Positions 1 to 7,652 of a stretch of 64,000 bases of DNA are shown in pieces. The DNA comes from Trichocoleus sp. FACHB-46. Lineage in GTDB: Bacteria; Cyanobacteriota; Cyanobacteriia; FACHB-46. Position 1 is the first letter of the stretch. Each line of letters begins with the position of its first letter. Under the pieces are notes generated by a model. That model was given only the letters and a program-made list of their open reading frames with translations. It had not been told where the DNA came from and ran no database searches. The stretch is taken from positions 1-64,000 of the forward strand of contig NZ_JACJOD010000033.1 of the NCBI RefSeq assembly GCF_014695385.1. Direction: 5' to 3'. Position numbers and translations under genes: made by a program.

Positions 1-105
1 CCACCTGACCCTCAACCTGCCATTGCTTCCAAGCGCCAATACGATGAGTCCCTAAAGCGTGAATTCATTGTCCTTAGCCATATCCCAGCTTCTTAGTTTT
101 GTCAG

Positions 106-336
106 TCAAGCAGCTTGCAAATGATGATAATCTGGATGCTTTTCGAGCTGGCTGAAGCGCTCAGCTTTGCGGTGCCCATCGTTTTTTAAGGACCCGTCAA
201 AGGCAACCGTAAAATCTGCGGCAGCTTCAATCCGAGTCATTCGTAGTCTCAAACGAGCAATATCAGCTTCCAAATTGTTCACAGCTTCAGCGGCATTAAA
301 GATAGCTTGAGGATACTGGTTGAGATGTAGCTTCAT
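106..336 (-). CDS. small helical hypothetical protein
   Basis: A 76-residue protein that I do not recognise. Residues about 14 to 40 are rich in Ala, Glu, Leu and Arg with heptad-like spacing, so a helical or short coiled-coil segment is likely. The C-terminal third is charged and His-rich. There is no signal peptide, membrane segment or cysteine cluster. It begins at an ATG without a clear Shine-Dalgarno sequence, which is common in cyanobacteria. It is the last gene of a minus-strand string with the two genes upstream of it, about 60 bases from the nearer one. The reading frame looks protein-like rather than random, but function is unknown. Confidence 0.5.
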   Translation of the reverse strand: MKLHLNQYPQAIFNAAEAVNNLEADIARLRLRMTRIEAAADFTVAFDGSLKNDGHRKAERFSQLEKHPDYHHLQAA

Positions 337-394
337 AGAAATTGAAAAGATAAGTTTGAGAATTTTTCAGCTGAATACAGTCATCACAATTGGC

Positions 395-796
395 TTAGAT
401 GTGGCGATCGCCCCCTCCGAGTAATTGCCGTCTCCAACTAAGGAGTTCTTCTGGAGAAGGTGCTAGGGCTAGTGTGGGTAGCCACGCTGCGGATTGCGGG
501 TGAACCAAGGCAGCTACTTCCTGACCGTTGTATGTAAGCCTAATGAAGTCAACGGAACTCTCTAGCCAAATTTGAACGTGCTCTCCTTGCAGCATCCAAC
601 TAGCCAAGCCGCAAAGGGGTAGAACAATAAACTCATTCAGAGGGAAGTTCTCTAACATCACCAAAGGTACGATGCAACCCAGTTCATGGTTTCTATGGGT
701 GAGAACTATCGGATCTTTACCTTGTGCCCATTGCTGGCGCTGCCGAGTCAAATGATGGGGCAGAATGCGGAGAGGGAGCGATCGCCATTGACTCAT
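395..796 (-). CDS. hypothetical protein, weakly Phd/YefM-like
   Basis: A 133-residue unknown protein. Around residues 30 to 48 a stretch of the type 'IVLTHRNHELGCIVPL' resembles the strand-turn-strand of Phd/YefM antitoxins (VxITxRGKPVAVLVPL), but the rest does not follow that family, so this is only a hint. The start ATG overlaps the stop of the upstream gene as ATGA, so the two are almost certainly translated as a coupled pair. A toxin-antitoxin pair is possible but unsupported: the upstream partner has no recognisable toxin motif. A HIP1 site lies at the 3' end. Confidence 0.5.
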   Translation of the reverse strand: MSQWRSLPLRILPHHLTRQRQQWAQGKDPIVLTHRNHELGCIVPLVMLENFPLNEFIVLPLCGLASWMLQGEHVQIWLESSVDFIRLTYNGQEVAALVHPQSAAWLPTLALAPSPEELLSWRRQLLGGGDRHI

Positions 797-1221
797 GAAA
801 GATCTCCATTGGGGCGGGAGAGAACCTCGACGTAAGCTCTTAGAAGAACTTCTATCAAGGAAGGCCCAACAAAAGCAGCATTGAACAACATGTGTTCGCC
901 AGCATAGAGCTGAGCATTGTATTCTTTACAGCCTTGTTCAATGTATGGACCGACATCGTACCCGTACTTTAGAGCTTCTAATCGTCGAGTCAGAATTAAC
1001 AACAGCCTCGCCTCATCGTCATCCGAAAGGACAGTAAGGACAGTGGCAATACCAGCTGTCATATCAATCTCAACACGAGCTAAATATTCTGGCTTACTAG
1101 GGTCATAGACTGCTAAAACAAATTTTTCATCTCCAAACTCAAAGGGATCAGCGCCTATTGGATCGCAAGCTCTGGGTTCAAGAGATACCAGCTTGTGAAA
1201 GAGCAAAGCAGGTATTGCCAA
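793..1221 (-). CDS. hypothetical protein, 5' end next to an insertion sequence
   Basis: A 142-residue unknown protein, mixed alpha/beta, with no membrane segment or known motif. The first usable start is a TTG at 1221. The frame stays open upstream to the edge of the IS701-like element, only about 15 bases away, so the original N-terminus may have been cut off by that insertion. The gene is translationally coupled (ATGA overlap) to the following 133-residue gene, so the pair was an operon whose promoter side now holds the IS. Expression may now depend on the IS or be lost. Function unknown. Confidence 0.5.
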   Translation of the reverse strand: MAIPALLFHKLVSLEPRACDPIGADPFEFGDEKFVLAVYDPSKPEYLARVEIDMTAGIATVLTVLSDDDEARLLLILTRRLEALKYGYDVGPYIEQGCKEYNAQLYAGEHMLFNAAFVGPSLIEVLLRAYVEVLSRPNGDLS

Positions 1222-1236
1222 GGGCGGGGCATGAAC

Positions 1237-1242
1237 TGATGA
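1237..1242. repeat. 6-bp target duplication, left copy
   Basis: TGATGA lies immediately outside the left inverted repeat. The identical hexamer lies immediately outside the right inverted repeat at 2722-2727. This is read as the target-site duplication of the IS701-like element. Confidence 0.75.
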
Positions 1243-2721
1243 CTGAAGTTTAGACTAACGGCAGGTGGAGATAGGCCACCTCCGCGCCGGACTTGAGCAA
1301 CCTGGCACCATCAAAGGGGGCAGAGATTAAGCAGACTTTTTAGCCCCTGCTTTGGGTTTTCGGAAGCCTTTTTTGACAGTTGGATAGCGAATGCGACGAG
1401 AACGGGGTTGCCCTGGAGTCCAACCCGGCGACTTTCCGCGAGGTTTTGGCTCAGGTGCTGGTGTGCCAATCACCGCTAAAACAGTGGCAAAGGCATTGGC
1501 TACTCGGCCGGGAGAGAGAGTGGTAGAGGAGCGTTGCCAAGGTAGAGGAGAATCGTGTACCTCAGGTCTTGCTAACCAGAGTTGCCAGGTCAACAACGGC
1601 ATTAAGTCACTCCAACGCTGGGACGCTTCAGGCGTTGCCAGCTGGGGCAGAGTCCAATGTAAGCGCTGTTTTGCGAACCGATACCAATGGTCAATCGAAA
1701 ATCGACGCAAGTATTGTTTCCAGATTGTTTTGAGCGGGGGCTGTTCCACCCCAATCCAAATCAGCCACAAGGGCTTGAGTGGGGTCGTAGAAGAGGTAGA
1801 CGTTCGCTCTACTCGAATCACAGACAGCACCTGAGTGGGCGCTTGTTTGAGGTGGAGCGAATGCCATATCTGTAAGCGCAGAGTTCCCCTCTTGACCTCC
1901 TCGACTGTCTGTTCCTCATCCGGTGGCCACCAAGTCGTCGCATCGTTGAGCTTGAAGACCTCTCCATGTTTTCGAGGTCGTCCTTTGCCAGCGTAAGCCG
2001 GAGGAGGACCGTAGAGAACTCTATTGGAGCGCAATCGAATCAGCTTGTCACAGGCAATGTCAGCGGTTTTCTGCAGGAACGGAGCACAGCCATACTCGGC
2101 ATCCCACAACGACAGGGGACGAACGTTGAGCTTCTGGCACACCTGGCGTAATTGAGCTGCAGCCTTTTCAATTGGAGTTTCGGCACTGGTAATGCGCTCA
2201 TGCAGCAGCGGTAAGGCCCAACTCCCTTCTGCTTCAGGAATCCAGGCCATCGTGCTGTAGCCATGCCCTAGTGTAATTGGCTTGGCTCCACTCATCGGGT
2301 TAGCTTGATGTTCATAGGTCCGCTCTCGCAAGGTCTGGGCCTGTAATCGTGACCAAGCGGTATGGTCTCCGGCGATCACGATTTGTGGTTGTGATCTGAT
2401 CTCTTTGCTGTAGAGTTCCATCCATTCCTCTCGAGGAGGCTGACCGTCTTGCAGCGCCTCATACAAACTTGGCCATCGCCGTCGAAAGACAGGTGATACG
2501 GACAGTTCCGCGAACGAGGAGACGCTCCGACTTACCAATACCGCATCCATCAAGTCGAACAGGGCATCTCGTCCATTGCTCATCAGGGCGTAAGCTTGGT
2601 GCCGAAATTCCCGAAGCTTGGCAAAATGACTCATAGTCAAGTGATTTGATACGTCCTTGACTATTAAGCGGTCAGATCAGCGATCCGGCCGCTTTTCTTA
2701 ACCATTTAGTCTAAACCTGAG
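1243..2721 (-). mobile_element. IS701-like insertion sequence, complete
   Basis: A 1479-bp element bounded by a 16-bp imperfect inverted repeat (1243-1258 and 2706-2721, sharing the core GTTTAGACTAA) and flanked by the hexamer TGATGA on both sides. It holds one intact transposase gene on the minus strand. Intact ends, matching duplications and an unbroken transposase suggest a recent insertion that may still be able to move. It sits beside the 5' end of a two-gene operon on its left and an istB remnant on its right. Confidence 0.8.
1327..2640 (-). CDS. DDE transposase, IS701-like (DDE_5 type)
   Basis: A 437-residue transposase that cuts and pastes its own IS. Likely catalytic acidic residues are the Asp in 'AGDHTAWSR' (about residue 92) and the Asp in 'LWDAEYG' (about residue 180), followed by a helical C-terminal half and a very basic Arg/Lys/Pro tail suited to binding DNA. 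The layout and motifs match the large family of cyanobacterial putative transposases related to IS701/DDE_5. The third acidic residue cannot be assigned by eye. The frame is unbroken and of usual length for the family. The ATG at 2640 follows an upstream leader inside the IS. Confidence 0.85.
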   Translation of the reverse strand: MTMSHFAKLREFRHQAYALMSNGRDALFDLMDAVLVSRSVSSFAELSVSPVFRRRWPSLYEALQDGQPPREEWMELYSKEIRSQPQIVIAGDHTAWSRLQAQTLRERTYEHQANPMSGAKPITLGHGYSTMAWIPEAEGSWALPLLHERITSAETPIEKAAAQLRQVCQKLNVRPLSLWDAEYGCAPFLQKTADIACDKLIRLRSNRVLYGPPPAYAGKGRPRKHGEVFKLNDATTWWPPDEEQTVEEVKRGTLRLQIWHSLHLKQAPTQVLSVIRVERTSTSSTTPLKPLWLIWIGVEQPPLKTIWKQYLRRFSIDHWYRFAKQRLHWTLPQLATPEASQRWSDLMPLLTWQLWLARPEVHDSPLPWQRSSTTLSPGRVANAFATVLAVIGTPAPEPKPRGKSPGWTPGQPRSRRIRYPTVKKGFRKPKAGAKKSA

Positions 2722-2727
2722 TGATGA
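2722..2727. repeat. 6-bp target duplication, right copy
   Basis: TGATGA directly abuts the right inverted repeat and matches the copy at 1237-1242. Confidence 0.75.
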
Positions 2728-2805
2728 AGTGTTTTGCATAAGTTAACTGAGGTGAGCGATCGCCTTACGAATCCACTGGTCAGAGTCCTCTTCGCTTCGC
2801 AGTGA

Positions 2806-3081
2806 GTCATCTTTGACCTCTTGGTGCTCGATGACTTGGGCTATGTCAAGAAGTCTGAAGTGGAGACCTCTGTCCTCTTTGAACTCATTGCCCATCGTTA
2901 TGAACGTAGAAGTCTCCTGATAACAGCCAATCAGCCCTTCAGTCAATGGGATGCGATCTTCAGCGACTTGATGATGACGGTGGCTGCCGTCGATAGGCTG
3001 ATTCATCATGCGGTCATCTTGGAAATCAAGTCTCAGAGCTACCGCAGACAGGTTGCCTCTCAGCGCTCTCCGACAACCTGA
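2806..3081 (+). pseudogene. istB: istB remnant (IS21 helper ATPase, C-terminal part)
   Basis: The plus-strand frame encodes the last third of an IstB-type ATP-binding helper protein of IS21 elements. It has the Walker B segment 'LVLDDLGY', then 'ERRSLLITANQPFSQWD', and the 'VDRLIHHAVILEI' region typical of the family C-terminus. Everything N-terminal, including the Walker A motif, is missing, and an in-frame stop lies just upstream at 2803. The istA transposase gene is absent too. This is a dead fragment left by deletion. A minus-strand frame over the same bases is only a shadow. Confidence 0.85.
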
Positions 3082-3130
3082 CCCTTCTCCAATCTCAACT
3101 ACAAACTCTTCACTCACAGCGATTCCTCGG

Positions 3131-3202
3131 TTGTCGTTGCGATCTCGGGTTGTCATTTCGATCTGTAGTTGTCGTCGCGATCCCTGATTGTCGTTGCGAT
3201 CT
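3131..3202. repeat. IS21-type terminal repeats, four copies at 19-bp spacing
   Basis: Four near-identical 15-mers of the form TTGTCGTTGCGATCT start at 3131, 3150, 3169 and 3188, exactly 19 bases apart. They lie just downstream of the istB remnant. Multiple regularly spaced repeats near the ends are a known feature of IS21-family elements, where the transposase binds them. They mark the former right end of the IS21 element, which continues past the ISL3 insertion. Confidence 0.75.
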
Positions 3203-3251
3203 GAGGTCTCGATTGACGACACCCACTCACCAAGTCTCTGTCGCGACATGT

Positions 3252-3259
3252 CTATCCTC
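3252..3259. repeat. 8-bp target duplication of ISL3 element, left copy
   Basis: CTATCCTC directly precedes the left inverted repeat. The same octamer follows the right inverted repeat at 5039-5046. ISL3-family elements normally duplicate 8 bp. Confidence 0.9.
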
Positions 3260-5038
3260 GGCTCTTCCAAGCTTTTGGTGAAGCCGAGAAAATGATTTTG
3301 CCGTTATGCAGCCATAATGAAGCGCTTGGCGAGTAGCTCTAAGTTAGCCCTGCCGTACATCTGTCGCTTTAGCATTTTCAACTTGTTGTTCAAGCCTTCG
3401 ACAGGGCCGTTGCTAAACTCTGTCATGAGGCTCGCTTTGACCGCAGCATAGTCATCAAATAACCCTTTAGCAAACGTTTGCAAAGGTTTGAGAGCGCAGC
3501 TTACTGCCTTTAGCAGCCAGTCATCAAAGGCGTCTGCCTGCCGTTGTCTGAACAGTTGCAAGAACTCATCGGCCAACTCAACCAGCAGCAACAAGTCGGG
3601 ATGCTGCTGGACGACTCGCTCTAGTAGATCAGTCTCTTCTGGCTGACGATTTTCTCGATTGAGTACGACCAAGTAGGCGGCTTGACGCGGGGTGAAGGGT
3701 GGCGACTGCGGGTCAACGACTTTTGGCAACGCTTGAGCGACTTTAATCCTCACTGGCGGTAGACCCTGTGCTTCGCGCAGTCCGCTAATGTAGCGTTGTA
3801 GAGTACGAAGAGAGCCTTCAAAGCCACAAGGTTTGAGCAATTTCATCAGGATGCTAGGCTCTCTAATACCTGAGTTCCACCAGTCTAAAAGCTGTGGTTT
3901 GTAGGGATCGAGTAGACTGTGTCCGAACGTGGGCCGGCGAGGGGGTATCTCTGGAAAGTCTGGTAAGCGACTGTAGCGTTCAATGCTCTTGAGGCTAATG
4001 CCTAACGTCTGAGCAATCGCGGTTTGAAGCCATCCCTGGGCTCGCAAGGATTTGATAGTCTTCTGTTGGTCTATTTTTCGTTGTTGATTCTGTCGTATTT
4101 GTTCTTGCGACTTCTCCGTAGCGGTTGGTTTTGGGATAGCCCAGACGGTTTCTTCAGGAGCGTCTGCGACGGTAGATTGATGCTGTGATTGTTCAGCCGC
4201 TTTTAGCTCGCTGCGGTAGCTCCCAAAAGCTTGCTCTAAGGTTTCACTCAAGTTCTTGACCAAGTGAAAACGATCTGCGACTTGAATGGCCTCAGGTGCG
4301 CCTGCGGTCATCGCACTTTTGTAGGTTTTGGAGCGGTCGCGTGAGAGCACTTCTATACCAGGGCGGGCCTGTAGCCATTCGACCAAGCTTTCTGCCTTAC
4401 GGTCTGCCAGTAAGGCAATCGGTTGATGCGTTTCCAGGTCAACCAAGATAGTGCCGTAATTGTGGCCTTTGCGGAAAGCAAAGTCATCGACGCCCAATAC
4501 CTTGGGGGTTGTAAAGTTCGGCAGCGAAAGTCGCTGAAGCTGGTTCAGCAGGGTACTGCCGCAGACAGCATAACCTAGGCAATCGCCTAATCGAGCACCT
4601 GTAGCACCCCCCAGCGCTAAGCCAATTGACTGTAAGCGCTGTATCAATCGCACAGTCTTTCTCGCCCAAGGGGCAGCCACTTCAGGCAGGCGCTCTGTGA
4701 AGATGCGGCGACGACACTCAGCGTTTGGGCAGAAAAACTTACACACTTGAAGAATTAGTCTCAGCCTGAAATGGACGCAGGGTAGGTCAGCTAGCGTTCG
4801 CTCATAGTGACTATGGATATGGTGAGTCAGACCACCGCATAGCGGGCAGGGGACTACCGTTTGTGTAGAGGAAAGATTCAGCAAGAGGCAATCGCCTGAC
4901 TCAATGGCGTAGCTTTCCAAACGTAGCAGACTGGTACTGGGCAACAGAGCTTGAAGGAATTCCATGGGCAGATCACTGAAAGGGGTGATCTACAGTTTCC
5001 TCACTATCTCTCGGCTTCACCAAAAGCTTGGAAGAGCC
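3260..5038 (-). mobile_element. ISL3-family insertion sequence, complete
   Basis: A 1779-bp element with perfect 30-bp inverted repeats (3260-3289 and 5009-5038, outer end GGCTCTTCCAAGC) and an exact 8-bp target duplication CTATCCTC. It contains one intact minus-strand transposase gene. It was inserted into the terminal region of the older IS21 remnant: removing it rejoins the sequence after the 19-bp-spaced repeats to the TTGACATTTAA stretch at 5047. Perfect ends point to a recent insertion. Confidence 0.95.
3304..4965 (-). CDS. ISL3-family transposase
   Basis: A 553-residue transposase. The N-terminus carries the zinc-finger-like cysteines of the family ('CPLCG' near residue 39 and 'CPNAEC' near residue 78), followed by a helix-turn-helix region. 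The DDE core includes 'LGVDDFAFRKGHNYGTILVD' (about 157-176), 'VLSRDRSKTY', 'VADRFHLVKNL' and a C-terminal 'SNGPVEGLNNKLK' with the last acidic residue. All of these are hallmarks of ISL3 transposases. Length is normal for the longer cyanobacterial members and the frame is intact. The start ATG is supported by the conserved N-terminal Leu-rich segment. Confidence 0.95.
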   Translation of the reverse strand: MEFLQALLPSTSLLRLESYAIESGDCLLLNLSSTQTVVPCPLCGGLTHHIHSHYERTLADLPCVHFRLRLILQVCKFFCPNAECRRRIFTERLPEVAAPWARKTVRLIQRLQSIGLALGGATGARLGDCLGYAVCGSTLLNQLQRLSLPNFTTPKVLGVDDFAFRKGHNYGTILVDLETHQPIALLADRKAESLVEWLQARPGIEVLSRDRSKTYKSAMTAGAPEAIQVADRFHLVKNLSETLEQAFGSYRSELKAAEQSQHQSTVADAPEETVWAIPKPTATEKSQEQIRQNQQRKIDQQKTIKSLRAQGWLQTAIAQTLGISLKSIERYSRLPDFPEIPPRRPTFGHSLLDPYKPQLLDWWNSGIREPSILMKLLKPCGFEGSLRTLQRYISGLREAQGLPPVRIKVAQALPKVVDPQSPPFTPRQAAYLVVLNRENRQPEETDLLERVVQQHPDLLLLVELADEFLQLFRQRQADAFDDWLLKAVSCALKPLQTFAKGLFDDYAAVKASLMTEFSNGPVEGLNNKLKMLKRQMYGRANLELLAKRFIMAA

Positions 5039-5046
5039 CTATCCTC
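5039..5046. repeat. 8-bp target duplication of ISL3 element, right copy
   Basis: CTATCCTC follows the right inverted repeat and matches 3252-3259. Confidence 0.9.
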
Positions 5047-5165
5047 TTGACATTTAATATTGGACTCCTGACATTAAAGGAGGCGCAATTGTTGAGGTTT
5101 GTTAACTACAGGGAATAGTAGACGTATCCCCTTGCTCAGCGAGCTGTGAAGTTCCCTTCCTAAGA

Positions 5166-7367
5166 ATGTTGTTAAAAGCTGTAAGTCGATATTCCGTGAC
5201 TAAGCAGGTGCCATTGCGTCTAATTCTAGTCGTGCCATTTGTGCTGCAAATTTTTGTAGCAGTAGGCTTGACAGGGTATCTGGGGATTCGCAATGGTCAA
5301 AAGTCGATTAACAACGTTGTCTCTCAACTGCGCAGCGAGACCAGCAACCGGATCAATCAGCAAATTCTGTTTTACCTAGAAAAGCCCTACCTGATTAATC
5401 AAACGATTGCAGCTGGAATTTCGGAAGGACAAATTGACATCAAAGATATTGAAGCGTTAGAGCATTTTTCCTGGCGTCTGGTGGATAAAAACACGGTAGA
5501 CTTCCTCCAAACTGGTACTCCTCAAGGAACTAGCGTTCTTGTTGAAAGGTTAGAGGAGGGGTTTATTGTGGCGCGGGCCGGAAACACCGATCTACCTAAT
5601 CGCCAGAGCCACCGCCTCGATAGTCAGGGGAAGCGAGCTGAACTGCTGGAAACTAAAAAGTTTGACCCACGAACTCGCCCCTGGTACGAAGCGGCAGTGG
5701 AAGCGGGTGAGCCAATCTGGAGCAAAATGTATGTCGGGGCTTCAGGAAAAGCGACACTTTCTCTGTCTCAACCGATTTACGGCAAGACCGGCAACCTTTT
5801 GGGTGTGCAACATAGTAATTTTCGCCCTTCACGGATTCACGATTTTTTGAAAAGCGTGAAGGTAGGACAGACTGGACAAACGTTTATTGTCGATCGCTCT
5901 GGACACTTAATTGCTAGCTCGCTGATTGAGAAACCCTACACTATTCAGGACAAAGAACTAGAGCAAATTCCAGCGACAGACAGTGAAAATCCTGTTACTC
6001 GTGCCGTAGCCAAGGCTGTACTTGAGCGCTTGGGCGATGTCAGCAGCAATAGTGATGTCAGCAATAATCAGAGCCAGCAGCTTGATGTTGTGGTAGACGG
6101 CGATCGCCATTTTGTGCAGGTTTCACCGATTTACGACGAACAAGGAATTGATTGGTTCAGCGTTGTCGTGGTGCCTGAGGCTGACTTCACGGCAGAAATT
6201 GATGCCAACACGCGTACGACTATTTTGCTTTGTCTGGCTGCACTGGTTATTGCAAGCGTTTTGGGGATTTACACAGCGCAGTGGATCGCTCAGCCTCTTA
6301 AGCGTTTAAGCCAATCATCTGAAGCAGTGGCGGATGGGACACTGGATCAAAACGTCGAACTCTCAAACGTGCGAGAGCTAAATGTGCTGGCTTGTTCGTT
6401 TAATCGGATGACGCAGCAGCTACGCGAGTCGTTTACCAAATTAGCACAAACCAATGAACAGCTAGAGGAGCGGGTGGAAGAGCGAACAGCGGATCTAAAA
6501 GATACGCTGCAAGAACTGCAACGCACTCAAAATCAGATGATTCAAGCCGAAAAAATGTCGAGTCTAGGGCAGTTAGTGGCTGGGGTCGCGCATGAGATTA
6601 ACAATCCTGTGAACTTCATTCATGGGAACGTGGTGCATGTAAGTGAATACACTCAAAATCTCTTGGCACTGGTCCATCTCTATCAAGCTGAGTTTCCAAA
6701 CTCCACTCCAGAGATTCAAAACAAGATTGATGAGATTGACTTGGAGTTTGTGAATGAAGACTCCCTGAAGCTACTTGCATCCATGAAGCTTGGCACAGAG
6801 CGGATTCGAGAAATTGTTCATTCTTTGCGGAACTTTTCCCGGCTGGATGAAGCGCAGGTGAAAGAGGTCGATATTCACGAAGGCATTGAAAGCACGATAA
6901 TGATTTTGCAGCATCGCTTGAAAGCCAAGGTGAACTCTCCAACAACTGCGCTGATCCGAGCTTACGGTGACTTGCCTCTGGTGGAGTGCCACCCTGGCCA
7001 GCTTAACCAAGTGTTTATGAATATTTTGGTCAACGCGATCGATGCTTTGGAAGAGGGCAACGCCAAGCGAACCTACCAAGAGATTAAGGATAATCCCAAT
7101 CAGATTACAATTCGCACTGCCGTGATTGATGCAGAGTGGGTGGAAATTGCGATCGCCGACAATGGTTCTGGAATGCCGGAGGAGATCCATCAATACATTT
7201 TTGACCCATTTTTTACCACCAAGCCTATAGGGAAAGGCACCGGTATGGGCATGTCGATCAGTTATCAAATCATCACCGAGAAACATGGCGGTAAACTAAG
7301 CTGTTTCTCAACTCCTGGAAAGGGTTGTGAATTTGTGATTCAGATTCCTGTACGACTAAAAGAGTAG
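5166..7367 (+). CDS. Cache-HAMP sensor histidine kinase
   Basis: A 733-residue membrane sensor kinase that would sense an extracytoplasmic ligand and pass phosphate to a response regulator. Order: TM1 about 16-40, a large periplasmic double-Cache-type domain about 45-345 (it contains 'FDPRTRPWY', typical of Cache), TM2 about 352-375, HAMP about 376-430, coiled coil, then HisKA with 'GVAHEINNPVNF' (phospho-accepting His476). The HATPase domain has an N box 'NQVFMNILVNAIDAL' (about 617), G1 'DNGSGMP' and 'GKGTGMGMSI'. No receiver domain is attached. The kinase core closely resembles that of the second kinase at 16 kb, so they are paralogues. The ISL3/IS21 pile-up ends just upstream, so its promoter region has probably been altered. 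Confidence 0.93.
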   Translation: MLLKAVSRYSVTKQVPLRLILVVPFVLQIFVAVGLTGYLGIRNGQKSINNVVSQLRSETSNRINQQILFYLEKPYLINQTIAAGISEGQIDIKDIEALEHFSWRLVDKNTVDFLQTGTPQGTSVLVERLEEGFIVARAGNTDLPNRQSHRLDSQGKRAELLETKKFDPRTRPWYEAAVEAGEPIWSKMYVGASGKATLSLSQPIYGKTGNLLGVQHSNFRPSRIHDFLKSVKVGQTGQTFIVDRSGHLIASSLIEKPYTIQDKELEQIPATDSENPVTRAVAKAVLERLGDVSSNSDVSNNQSQQLDVVVDGDRHFVQVSPIYDEQGIDWFSVVVVPEADFTAEIDANTRTTILLCLAALVIASVLGIYTAQWIAQPLKRLSQSSEAVADGTLDQNVELSNVRELNVLACSFNRMTQQLRESFTKLAQTNEQLEERVEERTADLKDTLQELQRTQNQMIQAEKMSSLGQLVAGVAHEINNPVNFIHGNVVHVSEYTQNLLALVHLYQAEFPNSTPEIQNKIDEIDLEFVNEDSLKLLASMKLGTERIREIVHSLRNFSRLDEAQVKEVDIHEGIESTIMILQHRLKAKVNSPTTALIRAYGDLPLVECHPGQLNQVFMNILVNAIDALEEGNAKRTYQEIKDNPNQITIRTAVIDAEWVEIAIADNGSGMPEEIHQYIFDPFFTTKPIGKGTGMGMSISYQIITEKHGGKLSCFSTPGKGCEFVIQIPVRLKE

Positions 7368-7394
7368 TAGCAGAAAAATGGTAGTCCTAAACTA

Positions 7395-7445
7395 GTAATG
7401 ATTTTTTGAAGCGCGGGCAAAGCCCGCGCTTCAAAAAATCATTAC
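7395..7445. repeat. perfect 24-bp inverted repeat (long hairpin)
   Basis: Two exact 24-base arms (7395-7418 and 7422-7445) with a three-base AAA loop and a GC-rich centre GCGCGGGC. The outer arms contain a T6 run on the left and an A6 run on the right that pair with each other, so there is no free U-tract after the stem and it is not a standard terminator. It lies 27 bases after the histidine kinase stop. It could be a REP/MITE-like palindrome or an RNA-stabilising structure. Confidence 0.8.
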
Positions 7446-7652
7446 CTCCAATACCACTACCGGAGAATTTTTGGTTCTTAAGGCTGAAAATTAATGGGTT
7501 AAAGCTTCTATCGACATAACCGAAACGCCTATTCCGATTAAGAATTATGAAGATTCTGGGAAGCCGATTAGTTCTATCTCCTACATCATCATACTAGGTA
7601 CAGAGAATATAAGGGCGCTCGGTGTAGCAATTGGGTCATCAAAAGTAGGGAA

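Noticed and set aside
2743-3270. 175-codon minus-strand frame opposite the istB remnant
   Set aside because: It is antisense to a clear IstB C-terminus and includes the repeat array; the plus strand explains the sequence.
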